DNA from: Rhododendron vialii
Taxonomy: Eukaryota; Streptophyta; Magnoliopsida; Ericales; Ericaceae
Length of the DNA stretch: 64,000 nucleotides
Assembly: GCF_030253575.1 (NCBI RefSeq)
Contig: NC_080559.1
Location: 34,033,501-34,097,500, forward strand
Direction: 5' to 3'
Made by a program: the position numbers and the translations under genes. Position 1 is the first letter of the stretch. Every line of letters starts with the position of its first letter. The notes beneath the pieces are model-generated. The model made no database searches. It had not been told where the DNA came from and was given only the letters and a program-made list of their open reading frames with translations. Below are positions 11,112 to 21,057 of the stretch, piece by piece.

Positions 11112-11982
11112 ATGTTCTCGGACAATTAGGAAACTTATGAAGTTAAGAGATTTGGGTCAGCTCTTTGTTAAACACACTGTAGGCAATGGCAAGTCTACCT
11201 TCCTTTGGTTGGACAATTAGCACCCAAAAGGCCTTCTGTACAAACTCTTTGATGATAGAACTGTGTTCAGGCTTGGCTTATCCCTTTATGACAAAGTCAG
11301 TTCTGTAATTGAGCATGGTGTTTGGCATTGGCCTAGACCACGGAATAGGGTCATCCAGCAGATCCAATCCTCCACCCCTGCCTCTCTTCTTCCTATTGGG
11401 GACAGTAAAGATGTGGTCACTTGGACTTGCTCCCCTTCAGGTAGCTATTCAACTAAACATACTTGGGAAGCTATCAGAAACAAGAATCCTAAGGTAACCT
11501 TGTCTCCTCTTGTTTGGTTTTCTCAAAATGTCCCTAAATGGGCTTTTATCTTGTGGATTGCCTGCCTTCACAAGCTCCCCAGCAGAGATAGACTAATCCG
11601 ATGGGGTATGCCTATTGACCTTCATTGTATCTTATGCTTGCAACATGATGAAACTGCCAATCACCTTTTCTTTGAATGCTCCTACTCTGGTCAGATTTGG
11701 CAGTCTATATTGACCAAGTTTCAAACTATTAGAAGTTCAGGGAACTTTGATATGGAACTGGATTGGATATTGGCTCACTGCAAAAGTAAATCATTTCGAG
11801 CTCTTCTTATCAAGCTGTCCTTTGCTACAGCAGTGTACCACATTTGGCTTAAGAGAAATTCTAGGGTATTTGGTGGAAGACTGCGGAGCTCTGAAGTGGT
11901 TTTTGCTTGCTTAGAGGAAAATTTGAGGCTTCGAGTTTCTACCTGGAAACATTTTCGAAACTCAGTGGAAAATGCAAGGTAA
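11112..11982 (+). pseudogene. LINE ORF2 C terminus with zf-RVT domain
   Basis: After several stops (11111, about 11217) the frame resumes and ends at 11982. It contains the zinc-binding RT-associated domain: WFSQNVPKWAFILWIACLHK then CILCLQHDETANHLFFECSY, with Cys, His and Cys spaced as in zf-RVT. No RNase H domain follows, unlike the other LINE fragment at 24.7 kb, so the two belong to different lineages. Confidence 0.75.
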
Positions 11983-12159
11983 TGTCAACTTTGGAACCTT
12001 CCTAGTAGAATTCTGCGAACTCCCCCTCATTAGAGTTTTGATTCTTTCCTGCAGATAGTTGTAGGCTTCCCATGTATTGGTTTACCTTTGTTTTTGGGTT
12101 TTCCCACTGGTTTTCTTGGTTGTTGGCTATAAAATGCATCAATTACCACAAAAAAAAAA

Positions 12160-12561
12160 CGAAAAATCTATGAGTACCGACCATTGGGGGAGAGAAAACG
12201 TACCGACGGCCGCCGGCGGGCCGTCTCCGGCCACCGGACGGTCGATCCGAGCCGTTCAAAAATTCTAAAAAATAAAACCGAGGGGGTCAACGCGGGAATC
12301 AAGGGCATCCGAGGTGTTTAGGGTGCTTGATCAAAGCACCCTTTTTTCGTGTATATATGTACACATATATACACGAAAAAAGGGTGCTTTGATCAAGCAC
12401 CCTAAACACCTCGGATGCCCTTGATTCCCGCGTTGACCCCCTCGGTTTTATTTTTTAGAATTTTTGAACGGCTCGGATCGACCGTCCGGTGGCCGGAGAC
12501 GGCCCGCCGGCGGCCGTCGGTACGTTTTCCCTCCCCGTGGTCGGTACATATAGCAACACTC
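12160..12561. mobile_element. Palindromic MITE, copy 1 (Mutator-like, 9-bp TSD type)
   Basis: An almost perfect hairpin about 400 bp long. The arms run from GTACCGACC inward to a centre near 12355 (GTGTATATATGTACACATAT). Its ends are CGAAAAATCTATGAG and GAGTGTTGCTATATG. The left flank is nine A (12151-12159) and the right flank is CACAATTAT (12562-12570), so this copy has no matching target duplication. Each flank instead matches one flank of copy 2. No coding capacity. Confidence 0.9.
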
Positions 12562-12725
12562 CACAATTATCACGTACACGGACGTGGCCCCACTCTCTCT
12601 CCCTCACTCCTCTTGTTCTTGGTACAAAAAAGTGGCGGGTAATTTTCGAAAATTTGGGGATTTTGAAAACTCAGACGTTTATCAGCTCAGTAATCAGCTT
12701 CCAGTGTTCCACCACACGTTTTCCC

Positions 12726-12730
<5 letters not shown>

Positions 12731-12750
<20 letters not shown>
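12731..12750 (+). repeat. (CT)n tract in the leader of the MAKPSKSKN exon
   Basis: A CT microsatellite about 220 bp upstream of ATG 12971, followed by a second CTCTC run. This resembles the pyrimidine-rich 5' leaders of plant genes, so this copy may still carry its original 5' untranslated region. Confidence 0.7.
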
Positions 12751-12756
<6 letters not shown>

Positions 12757-12970
12757 GAAGTTTGTTTCTCTCTCTCCCGACTGCTTCTCATCTTCACCAC
12801 CACTACCGACGCCCACCCCCACGTCACCGACGCCGGTCCGACGAAGCCATTGCCGCCAGTCTCTCGCCGAGTCGCTGTCCCACCGTCGCCGCCCGTCTCC
12901 CACGGACCCGCCCTCGGTCTCTCGCCGTCCAACACATCTTTATTCGAAGGGCTCAGACTCTCCAAATCCC

Positions 12971-13135
12971 ATGGCGAAACCCTCGAAATCGAAGAACCCA
13001 ATGGAGGATAATGCTTCATACAAGTCCTTTAGTTCGTCACAGGAAGATGATGAGGTGCTCGACCTCAATGCGGGTTCCCACCTCGATGCCGTCGAAAAGT
13101 CGCCGTTGACGGACAATGGCGCCGGTGACAAGGAG
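12971..13135 (+). pseudogene. MAKPSKSKN exon 1, block 2 copy (inverted)
   Basis: The longest copy: 55 codons from ATG 12971 to a phase-0 donor GAG|GTAAGC at 13135/13136. It starts MAKPSKSKNPMEDN and continues with Ser/Asp/Glu-rich sequence to GAGDKE. It has a CT-rich leader upstream, so it could be a first exon of a real gene, but the inversion has cut it off from any original downstream exon. It lies on the plus strand only because of the MITE inversion. The function is not recognised; the basic-then-acidic composition suggests a nuclear protein (inference). Confidence 0.6.
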
Positions 13136-13535
13136 GTAAGCTTTTATTTTTTTACCTTGAGAAGAGGTAATCTAAGACATCACTTTCTATACACAAATGT
13201 AATCACAACTTCCTAAATAGGTTCTCCATTTGATTTTTTTTGCCTTTTCTTTTTCCGTAATCATCGGTTTATTGGAACACTAAAATGAGTCTATGTTTAA
13301 TTCTTTTTGGTTGATCTCCTCAAATTTATAGTGCAATAAGGGGTTTATCGACCTGATATCCCGGTGTATGTATAGCCCACTTAACTGGTAGTAATTGGTA
13401 AGATTGTTTGTCAAGCGTTATTTGCCATTGTTCCATTCAAACATCGGACACGCAGCCTGTTATCCTATTCTATATTTAATCAGGCAATCCAATCATGGCA
13501 AGCCTCTATGTTGTGCTATTTCAATTGTTCACGAG
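13136..13535 (+). other. Intron-like remnant downstream of the block 2 exon
   Basis: No exon is supported. The first 80 bp match the corresponding post-donor sequence of blocks 1 and 4 (for example GTAATCACAACTTCC), and the far end matches the block 3 spacer in reverse complement. Confidence 0.55.
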
Positions 13536-13544
13536 TTTTTTTTT

Positions 13545-13950
13545 GAGTGTTGCTATATGTACCGACCACGGGGAGGGAAAACGTACCGACGGCCGCCGGC
13601 GGGCCGTCTCCGGCCACCGGACGGTCGATCCGAGCCGTTCAAAAATTCTAAAAAATAAAACCGAGGGGGTCAACGCGGGAATCAAGGGCATCCGAGGTGT
13701 TTAGGGTGCTTGATCAAAGCACCCTTTTTTCGTGTATATATGTGTGTGTACATATATACACGAAAAAAGGGTGCTTTGATCAAGCACCCTAAACACCTCG
13801 GATGCCCTTGATTCCCGCGTTGACCCCCTCGGTTTTATTTTTTAGAATTTTTGAACGGCTCGGATCGGCCGTCCGGTGGCCGGAGACGGCCCGCCGGCGG
13901 CCGTCGGTACGTTTTCTCTCCCCCAATGGTCGGTACTCATAGATTTTTCG
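13545..13950. mobile_element. Palindromic MITE, copy 2, opposite orientation to copy 1
   Basis: Nearly identical to copy 1 but reverse-complemented: it starts GAGTGTTGCTATATG and ends CTCATAGATTTTTCG. Flanks are nine T (13536-13544) and ATAATTGTG (13951-13959), again mismatched within the copy but complementary to the flanks of copy 1. The hairpin centre lies near 13745. Confidence 0.9.
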
Positions 13951-14996
13951 ATAATTGTGCTTTAACTAACGACCCGCTTTTTTTTTCTCTTTTTAATACT
14001 CCTCAATTCAGGTGGCTGGCCAGCATAATCTCGACTATAATTCCATGAATCAATTTCACAATCTATTAGTGAAGGGCTTAATTAAAGCTAGAGCAAAACT
14101 TCATTCAATTTAATCCCACAGGAAGTTGAGAGCTTCAAACTTGAGATTTTAAGAATATTAACTTTACCAACATAAATTCTTCACAGATTGAACATGTTAA
14201 GCTATATTTGGTAAAGTTGTCAATTTTTTATTTTTTTGTTTATAATAAAGAAGAAATGAGTTTTTGTTTATTTATAAGAGAAACTAAAGACATCCATTCT
14301 TTAGTAAAAGAAGCAACCCTAAAGGAGGTGCAGGCCCAAAATGGCCCTACCTCGGAGCAACTCTTCGTTTTCCATTGAAAAGAATGGGAAAAAAATGACG
14401 ACAAAAAGAGAGAGGGTAATAATTTTAACACTCTCTTTTTTGTTAAATAAAGTATTTTCCTTGTCTTTTAGGGAAAAAAATTACACATAAAAAATTCCAC
14501 TACAAGACAAGAAATGGAGTACATTTATAAAATAATAATAATAAATAAAATTGAGTGCAAAAAAAGAAAAAGAAAACATTACAAGAACACCACGCACCAG
14601 ATCCATTCCATTTCTATTTCGTTACATTTTTTCAAAACTCCTTCAAGCATTTAAAACCAATTCTCCATATTATGTCATCAAAAGCAGATCAAAACCATAA
14701 ACCAAGCAATTACCCAGACGATACTTCAGTAGTTTTGCTTTAAAGAAACATCTCACAAGTCACAAAAGCATTCTGCGAACCAGAAGAGTGAAATAGAAGA
14801 ACTCTGCGAACTTATGCAAAATGATGAGAGCTTCCTCACCCAAAAGATTACGGCAATATTAACCGAAAATGTACAACAAACACCAACTACCATTTGAGCA
14901 ATAAAAATGAATGTATTACCATCAAAAGCGAAAAAAACACTAGTATTAAAGATTGGGCACAATGAAGGCACAGGTGCTCCAACACGTAGTCAATGC
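13951..14996. other. Gene-free interval between blocks 2 and 3
   Basis: No gene is supported. From about 14270 the sequence resembles the 3' flank of block 1 (GAGAAACTA...GACATCCA, CCAAAATGG). Poly-A, poly-T and AAT runs are common. Confidence 0.55.
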
Positions 14997-16207
14997 TCAA
15001 AGAGGGAATAAGCTTTCAATGAATTGATAAGCATTACGATACCAATACCCAGGAGGCGGATGAGGGTCACCCTGCAAATCAAGAAGCACCATCATCGTCT
15101 TGCAATTCGGATTATACGCAATAACTTTTCCTGGAAACATGAACAAGAGCGTGAAATCTTTTTCATTTGCTCCATTTACACAAGTCAGCACCCTATATAC
15201 AAGGTGGTATATCCTTCAGGGAATGCATTACATATGGGTCTCAGATTCACCTTGCACTTTACAATCCAACGATAGCAGTCCTTTTTCATCTCAAGGATTC
15301 TGAATCCCATAGCAGAGTCCTCACGGGACTGAATAAGTAGCAAACTGCCACCACATTCTCCAAAATACTGAATCTTATCTTCCTTAAGGATGTTAGGAAC
15401 TTTAGGCATTGGGGTTCCGGTAAGATTCTCTGCATCAATGTCGAACCGGATGTGAATATAGGTGGAATTCATCCAATGAATTGCTCCGTTCCAAAAGACC
15501 CTGCGCTGATAGGAGCCACCGCCAAGGGGTGCTATTGCACGCATTTCTTTCCAAGATGCAGTCTTTGAAGAGTATATATAAATTAGATAAAAGCTAGATC
15601 TTTCTTCAAAAGAAAAATGGTAACTTATTAATACAACTTTGTAGTAAGGCGATTTTGAAGGATCAAAAGCCAAGCAAGCACCGAATTGTTCCCAAAATCC
15701 AGATGACGTGCTGCCACCATGTTGGGGAAGTGCAATATATCTCTGGGTGGTTGGATTACAAACAAAATAATCAAGTTTGTCACCATTAGAGAACAATAGT
15801 AAACCATTGCAAGAGTCCACAACCTTAGACTTCGTTCCTTTCCGAACGGGATCAAGGAAGGCAAGAGTGGGAAGACCTTGGTGGCCATGGAGCGAGACAG
15901 ACTTGCGTTCTTTGTTAATCCAACGATAGAAGTAGAGGCCTGAGATCAAGAGGGAAGTGGGATTTCGACAGGTGTGGTTGGAGCCAAACTGCGGTTGGGA
16001 GATGAGAGAGTGCCAATGCTTAGATACAGACTTGAATTTGAGGAGTGGCTTCGCCGGCACAAGGAAAAGGATCTCTGTTAGGAGATCTTCATTGCTGACA
16101 ACTACTTCTACTGCCCGTGAGTGGTCTGATGATGTACAAGAAGTATCTACTTTTCTTCTTTTGCTTGTTACTTTCTTGCCCGTCCTTCCCTGTTCATAAC
16201 CCACCAT
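14997..16207 (-). pseudogene. F-box/FBA protein, copy 3 (ATG kept, frameshifted)
   Basis: The only copy that keeps the ancestral ATG (16205-16207; MVGYEQ). The F-box reads NEDLLTEILFLVPAKPLLKF then VSKHWHSLI. FBA-type motifs are present through RPICNAFPEGY. Near 15190-15215 two extra bases relative to copy 1 shift the frame, so the first frame ends at about 15185 after 340 codons. The rest (LTCVNGANEKDFTLLF through NAYQFIESL) continues in another frame to TGA at 14997. As it stands the protein would lose its last 60 or so residues. An F-box protein shortened this way might still bind SKP1, so a truncated but expressed gene is an alternative reading. Confidence 0.75.
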
Positions 16208-17052
16208 AAGACCAGAGAGAGAATCTGCAGAGGCAAGGTCACAGAGAAATGATGTATCTTAATTTCAATAGCTTTTTAATCCTCCTAAATAACGGGCCGA
16301 ATGGCACTACTAGCTTTCTTCAGTTTCTAAAGCCCATCAAGTCTCTTATTACTTCCTTTTTGTCCTAACAGGTGCACACTTGGCAATTTTGAACGACATA
16401 AGCAGTGCACTCTGAAAACAATCATGCTACAGACAAGCCTCTCAGCCACTCCTCTCAAGTAGTGGAGCCCGCAGATATGTGGAGCCCACTGCTTGTGAGA
16501 GAGGAGTGTCTGGGAAGTGGCCGAGAGACGTGTCCCCAGCATTTCCGGCCTCTTAGGAATCTGGAAACTAAACTTGGTTCGGTGTGCTGCTTAAATGTCA
16601 ATCGTTCACGGAGTGACACTAATGGTAAAGGTAAATTTGATACTTCAACTACCCTATTCCACTCAAACAGTATATATGGCAACGGGCAGGTGGGGGTCGC
16701 CGGTGTTGGTGGTGGTTGTGGGGTGGGTGGGTGGTGGCATGACAGGCTTCCTAATTATTCCACCAGTGAAAACCTCCCTTAAATCCTACATTCAACCACT
16801 GTATCTAATTTTCTATCGTGTTCCAAAAAGAAAAAAAAAACACACTGTATCTAACTTGTCTGGATTCTGTTATTGGGCAACTAGGAGTAATCCAAAATGA
16901 AACTCGTGAACAAGATAAATGGCACAACATAAAACCGTAAGGCCATAATTGGTTGGACGGATTAAACAGAGATTAGGATAGCAAGTCGATATTACGAAAA
17001 AAGGAGAAGGAAAAATCATCAAATGGATACATAAAGTGATTTCTAAAGTCAC
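16208..17052. other. Block 3 spacer, intact version
   Basis: The most complete F-box-to-exon spacer and the reference for the LINE and MITE insertions in block 2. It contains a GT/GGTGG-rich stretch at 16690-16740. No gene is supported, although several shadow frames exist. Confidence 0.6.
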
Positions 17053-17211
17053 CTCGTCGTTGTCCGTCGACGGCGACTTTTCTCCGGCTTCGAGGTCCGA
17101 ATCTGCATCGGGGTCGAGCACCTCGTCATTTTGCTCCGACGAATTTGAGGCCTTGTATTTGGCATCATCATCGTCCTCCAAGGGGTTCTTCGATTTCGAG
17201 GGTTTTGCCAT
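17053..17211 (-). pseudogene. MAKPSKSKN exon 1, block 3 copy
   Basis: A 53-codon piece from ATG 17211 to a donor GAG|GTGACT (17052-17051), phase 0. It starts MAKPSKSKNPLEDDDD, is rich in Asp, Glu and Ser, and has lost the AGDK residues before the final Glu that the block 2 and block 4 copies keep. No downstream exon was found. Confidence 0.6.
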
Positions 17212-17884
17212 GGGGTTCGAAGGGTTTGAGCCCTTTCAATACGGATTTGTCAGAGCATAGGCATAGAACAGTGAATAAATTTTTTACACCGACACGTGTT
17301 AAAACAGTAGGCATAAATAAGAAAATAAAAAATACTAACCTCAGCACGGTAGGCGATGATTAATATGTTTTTAGAAATGCTAGGTGCAAAGAAAATGAAT
17401 AAAGAAAATATTTTTAAAATGTACATGAACGATTTTAATATACTGCACAGTAAATCTGAACCGTTCATATACACTATAAGGATATTCTCTTTGTCAATTT
17501 TTTTTGTCCTTAACACTCCTCATGCAAAAATTGATAGAGGCATATGCAAAGTGTATAGAGATTCGGAAAATTGCATTAAAATATGTGAAAATTACATTGA
17601 AACTCCAATTTTTTGGGTGAAAATTTGGCACTCCCAACCATAATTCACATTTTCCTTTCAATTCATGTGTGTAAACACAACGAGACCCTCTTTTCGCACC
17701 CCTGACAACCCCCTCCTCCGGGTCCCACCACCTTTTCCCGCCCTGCCCCTCCGTTTTAGGTTTTTTTTTTTAGTTTCTTTTTAGTTTTACTTTTAAAAGA
17801 CTTTAATTACTTCTTCTTTTTTACTTTCACTATTCTTTTTACTAAGATTTTAATTACTGTTTTAATTTTTTTTACTTTAATTAT
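17212..17884. other. Gene-free AT-rich interval
   Basis: No coding sequence is supported. A small imperfect inverted pair (about 17260-17300 and 17350-17530, around AAAGAAAATATT and GTACATGAACGA) suggests MITE debris, but no clear ends were found. Confidence 0.45.
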
Positions 17885-18654
17885 TGTTCCAAATTTTAAT
17901 CCGTTTGAACCGGTTGAAAGATTTTAGTTTTCTGATCATTTTATCCTAAATGGTCATAATTAAATTTTAACTCTAGGGCTCTCGTTGATTAACCCTAAGA
18001 GATATTTGATTCTACAACTTTCTTAGGGCTATTCAATGAAAGTTCTAGATTCAAATTTTAATTAAGACCATTTAGGATAAAATGATCAGAAAACTAAAAT
18101 CTTTCCACATGTTCAAACGGATTGAAATTTGAAATACCTAATTTTTTAACCTCTTTAGACCGTTTATATATTAAAAAATATAGTTAAAAAATTAAGTGTT
18201 TCAAATTTCAATCCGTTTGAACCGATTCAAAGATTTTAATTTTCTGATCATTTTTATCCTAAATGATCATAATTAAATTTTGACTCTAGAACTCTCGATT
18301 GATTAGCTTTAAGAAAGTCGTAGAATCAAATATTTTTTAGGGCTAATCAACGAGAGCCCTAGAGTCAAAATTTAATTATGATCATTTAAGATAAAATTAT
18401 CAGAAAACTAAAATCTTTCCACTGGTTCAAACGGATTAAAATTTGGAACACTTAATTTTTTAACCATATTTTTTAATATATTTAATATATATAAACTGTC
18501 TAAATAGGTTAAAAAATTAAGTGTTCCAAATTTCATTCCGTTTGAACCCGTGGAAAGATTTTTGTTTTTTGATCATTTTATCCTAAATAGCCATAATTAA
18601 ATTTGATTTTAAGGCTCTCGTTGATTAGCTCTAAGAGATATTTGATTCTACGAT
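17885..18654. repeat. Tandem array of AT-rich foldback units
   Basis: The arm AATCCGTTTGAACCGG...TTTTCTGATCATTTTATCCTAAATGG...AATTAAATTTTAACTCTAG occurs forward at about 17885, 18205 and 18527 and in reverse complement at about 18034 and 18340. The units are therefore head-to-head palindromes with a period near 320 bp. The linkers (around TTTATATATTAAAAAATATA) are also self-complementary. No coding capacity is seen. The units could be tandemly arrayed MITEs. Confidence 0.85.
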
Positions 18655-18662
18655 TTTCTTAG

Positions 18663-18948
18663 CAGAAAAGCTAAAGGTACAGCATTTGCTGCACAGCAGC
18701 CATGCACAGATCCGTTTTGCGCTCGTCTCGGGTCCCGGAAAGATGATCGGAGCCGCTCATTTTGTTCCAAATGCGTCGTTTATGGTCCCAGTAAAAAATC
18801 ACCTCAATCCGATTATCGGAAAACGTGTTTATGAATCATCCAAATTTGCTTCAAAATTTAGGCTCATCTTTCCGGGACCCGAGACGAGCGCAAAACGGAT
18901 CTGTGCATGGCTGCTGTGCAGTAAATGCTGTACCTGTAGCAGAGTTCC
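18663..18948. mobile_element. TIR MITE nested in the foldback array
   Basis: Terminal inverted repeats of about 70 bp run from GGTACAGCATTTGCTGCACA (18676) and its reverse complement ending at 18934. They contain GATCCGTTTTGCGCTCGTCTC. The flanking 8-bp direct repeats TTTCTTAG (18655-18662 and 18949-18956) are a perfect target duplication, and the same octamer occurs uninterrupted in the sister unit near 18020. An 8-bp duplication fits hAT-type insertion. The outermost bases of the two TIRs match poorly. Confidence 0.85.
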
Positions 18949-18956
18949 TTTCTTAG

Positions 18957-19464
18957 TGCCAAAAATTCAGTATGACTATTGAAGGTAAAATGATAAAAAA
19001 AATTCCACCGATTCAACCGGATTGAAAATCGAAACACTAAAATAATATTAAATAAATAAAAGAGAAAAAAGATACAGAGTATAAACATTATTATGTAAAT
19101 AAAAAAAAGAGAAAATGGGTTCGATATTTCTGGGATGTGTGGGGGTATTTTCGGAAGAGGGGGAGGTGGGGCCGGGGGTGCGTGTGTCAGGAGGGTGCGA
19201 GAAGAGATTTACAAACACGTATATCTCAATTTTATAAAATTTCTCTACGGTTAGCTAAATTTGGTAGAAAATTTAAATTTAAAGAAAGAAAATTAGACTC
19301 TTATGTTTGTTTATAGGGAGAATTGCATTTCAGTGGAGAGTGGGGCAAAAAATGTCCAACTCATGGACCATGTTTTTGGAATTGCTCAATCATGAGAAGG
19401 AAAACAATAATTCCCAAGACATGGAATTGAAGACAAAAATACCCCTCCCTTCTGTCATGAATCA
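18957..19464. other. Tail of interrupted foldback unit and spacer
   Basis: The remainder of the foldback arm interrupted by the MITE continues to about 19035 (GATTCAACCGGATTGAAAAT). After that, no feature is supported until the minisatellite. A G-rich stretch lies at 19130-19200. Confidence 0.55.
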
Positions 19465-19965
19465 GGGGCAACTTAGGTTCATACACGGGGCAATTTAAAT
19501 TCATACACAGGGCAACTTAGGTTCATACACGAGACAACTTAGAGGGCAACTTAGGTTCATACATTGGGTAATTTAGATTCATACGCGGGGCAACTTAGAT
19601 TGATACATGGGGCAATTTAGATTCATACACGGGGCAACTTAGAGGACAATTTAGGTTCATACATAGGGCAACTTAGGTTCATACATAGGGCAATTTAAAT
19701 TCATACATAGGGCAACTTAGAGGGCAACTTAAGCTTATACACGGGGCAATTTAGATTCATACACGAGGCAACTTAGAGGACAACTTAGGTTCATACACGG
19801 GGCAACGGGGCAACTTAGAAAGCAATTTAGGTTCATACACGGGGCAACTTAGATTCATACATGGGGCAATTTAGATTCATACACAGGGCAACTTAGAGAA
19901 CAACTTAGGATCATATACGGGGCAACTTAGATTCATACATGGGACAACTTAAATTAACACACCTT
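19465..19965. repeat. Minisatellite, about 22-bp unit (GGGGCAACTTAGRTTCATACAC)
   Basis: Some twenty imperfect copies of a unit combining GGGGCAACTTAG with TTCATACAC. Shortened units (GGGGCAACTTAGAGG) are interspersed, giving higher-order repeats of about 35-60 bp. Variation is mainly G/A and C/T at fixed places. No coding frame spans it. Confidence 0.9.
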
Positions 19966-20274
19966 GATACCTTAATACAAGGTGTATCTTATTTTCATAA
20001 CATCTTTGTGCCGGCTCAAACGGATTGAAAATTGAAACACTTATTTTTTAATATGTATATAGGAAAAAAAGGAGAAAAAAAAAACAGTCGGATTCATTAG
20101 AGGCAATACTTACACCTCATGCTTAGAGTGTTGATTCGTGTGCCAAAAATATTATTTCTGGAAGCTATAAAAGGTGGACTTTGTGTTTCAACTATATTTT
20201 TTAACTAAAAAATTGAAATACATAATTTTTAACTATATTTTTAATATATAAATGGTATAAAAAAAATGTTTCAA

Positions 20275-20525
20275 ATTTCAATCCGTTTGAATCGGTACAA
20301 AGATATTATTTTTCTGACCATTTCATCCTAAATGGTCGTAGTAAATTTTTGGCTTTAAGGCCTTTTGAACGAATACCTTAAGATTCTTTATTTAGTTTTA
20401 GAGTTCTCTTAGGGTGCACATTGAAAGGCCTTAGAGCGAAAAATTTATTACGACCATTTAGAATGAAATGATAAAAAAATAATATCTTTGCACTGGTTCA
20501 AACAGATTGAAAATTGAAACACTTA
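20275..20525. repeat. Isolated foldback unit of the 17.9-kb family
   Basis: A forward arm (AATCCGTTTGAATCGG through CATCCTAAATGGTCGTA, about 20280-20345) and its reverse complement (about 20447-20515) surround an unrelated loop. This is the same family as the array at 17885 but diverged, with the arms about 80 bp apart. Confidence 0.75.
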
Positions 20526-21048
20526 TTTTTGTAACTATATTTTTTAATCTGTAAAGGACAAAAAAGAAAAAAAACAGTCGGATAGAAAGCGAGAAAAGAA
20601 AATAAAGAGAAAAAAAGAAAAGAAAAGAAGAATATTCAAACTGGAAAGAAAGAAAAGGAATTAAAGAGAAAAAAAAATAATTTAACAATCAAACTGGAAA
20701 GATAGGAAGGGGGTTAAATGTGGAAATGGGGTTGTGGTGTCGGGGTGGGTCAGGGAAAAAAACACAAAGTAAGAACTTAATTTTTAGGGTTTCAAATATG
20801 TATTGGGTATATTAGTCCTTTTACATAGCATTTTTCATGCATTGAGAATTACTTTTCTCCTTTTCATATTTAGATGAATTTTCAAAAAAGTGGTCTATGA
20901 GTTGGGCATTTTTTACCTCTCTCCCCACTGAAATGTAATTCTCCCTTGTTTATACTCCTTTCGTTCCAGAATTTTAGTTCCGTTGGGGAATTTCTAACTT
21001 TTTAAGAGAATACACATTTAGCATAAAAAAAAAAACACACACACACAT
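20526..21048. other. Gene-free purine-rich interval
   Basis: An A/G-rich stretch (20560-20680) of AAAGAAAAG-like sequence, then AT-rich DNA, ending in a short (CA)n run (21036-21047). No gene is supported. Confidence 0.5.
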
Positions 21049-21057
21049 TTAATGCAC

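Larger units (their letters stand above)
6660..12159 (+). mobile_element. LINE (L1-type non-LTR retrotransposon), decayed
   Basis: Full-length-looking but inactive plant L1-type element: 5' leader, ORF1 with a DUF4283-like region, ORF2 with endonuclease, reverse transcriptase and zf-RVT modules, and a 10-nt A tail (12150-12159). The left edge was inferred by comparing the interrupted block 2 with intact block 3. The target duplication is about AACTTGTGAAC (6649-6659), matched by AACTCGTGAAC in the inverted segment after the tail. Several stops, frameshifts and two short tandem duplications break the reading frames. Confidence 0.8.
12562..13544. other. 983-bp segment inverted between two MITEs
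   Basis: Everything between MITE copies 1 and 2. Flipping this segment gives both MITEs perfect 9-bp target duplications (nine A, and ATAATTGTG). The flip also restores collinearity with block 3: the reverse complement of 13535-13440 matches about 16898-16985, and the exon inside returns to the minus strand as in blocks 1, 3 and 4. Confidence 0.85.

Noticed and set aside
6660-12159. LTR retrotransposon
   Set aside because: No long terminal repeats, protease or integrase; the A tail, endonuclease and zf-RVT identify a LINE.
12489-13216. Two overlapping plus-strand frames of about 200 codons upstream of ATG 12971
   Set aside because: They translate MITE and CT-rich leader sequence. Only the part from ATG 12971 is conserved in the other blocks.
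14012-14110. Possible exon 2 of the block 2 MAKPSKSKN gene (after CTCAATTCAG, reading VAGQHNLDYNSMNQFHNLLV)
   Set aside because: It is in phase and looks plausible, but the swapped target duplications show that this DNA lay on the promoter side of the exon before the inversion, so it was never its downstream exon.
19465-19965. CRISPR-like array
   Set aside because: The direct repeats have no unique spacers, and the organism is a plant; it is a minisatellite.
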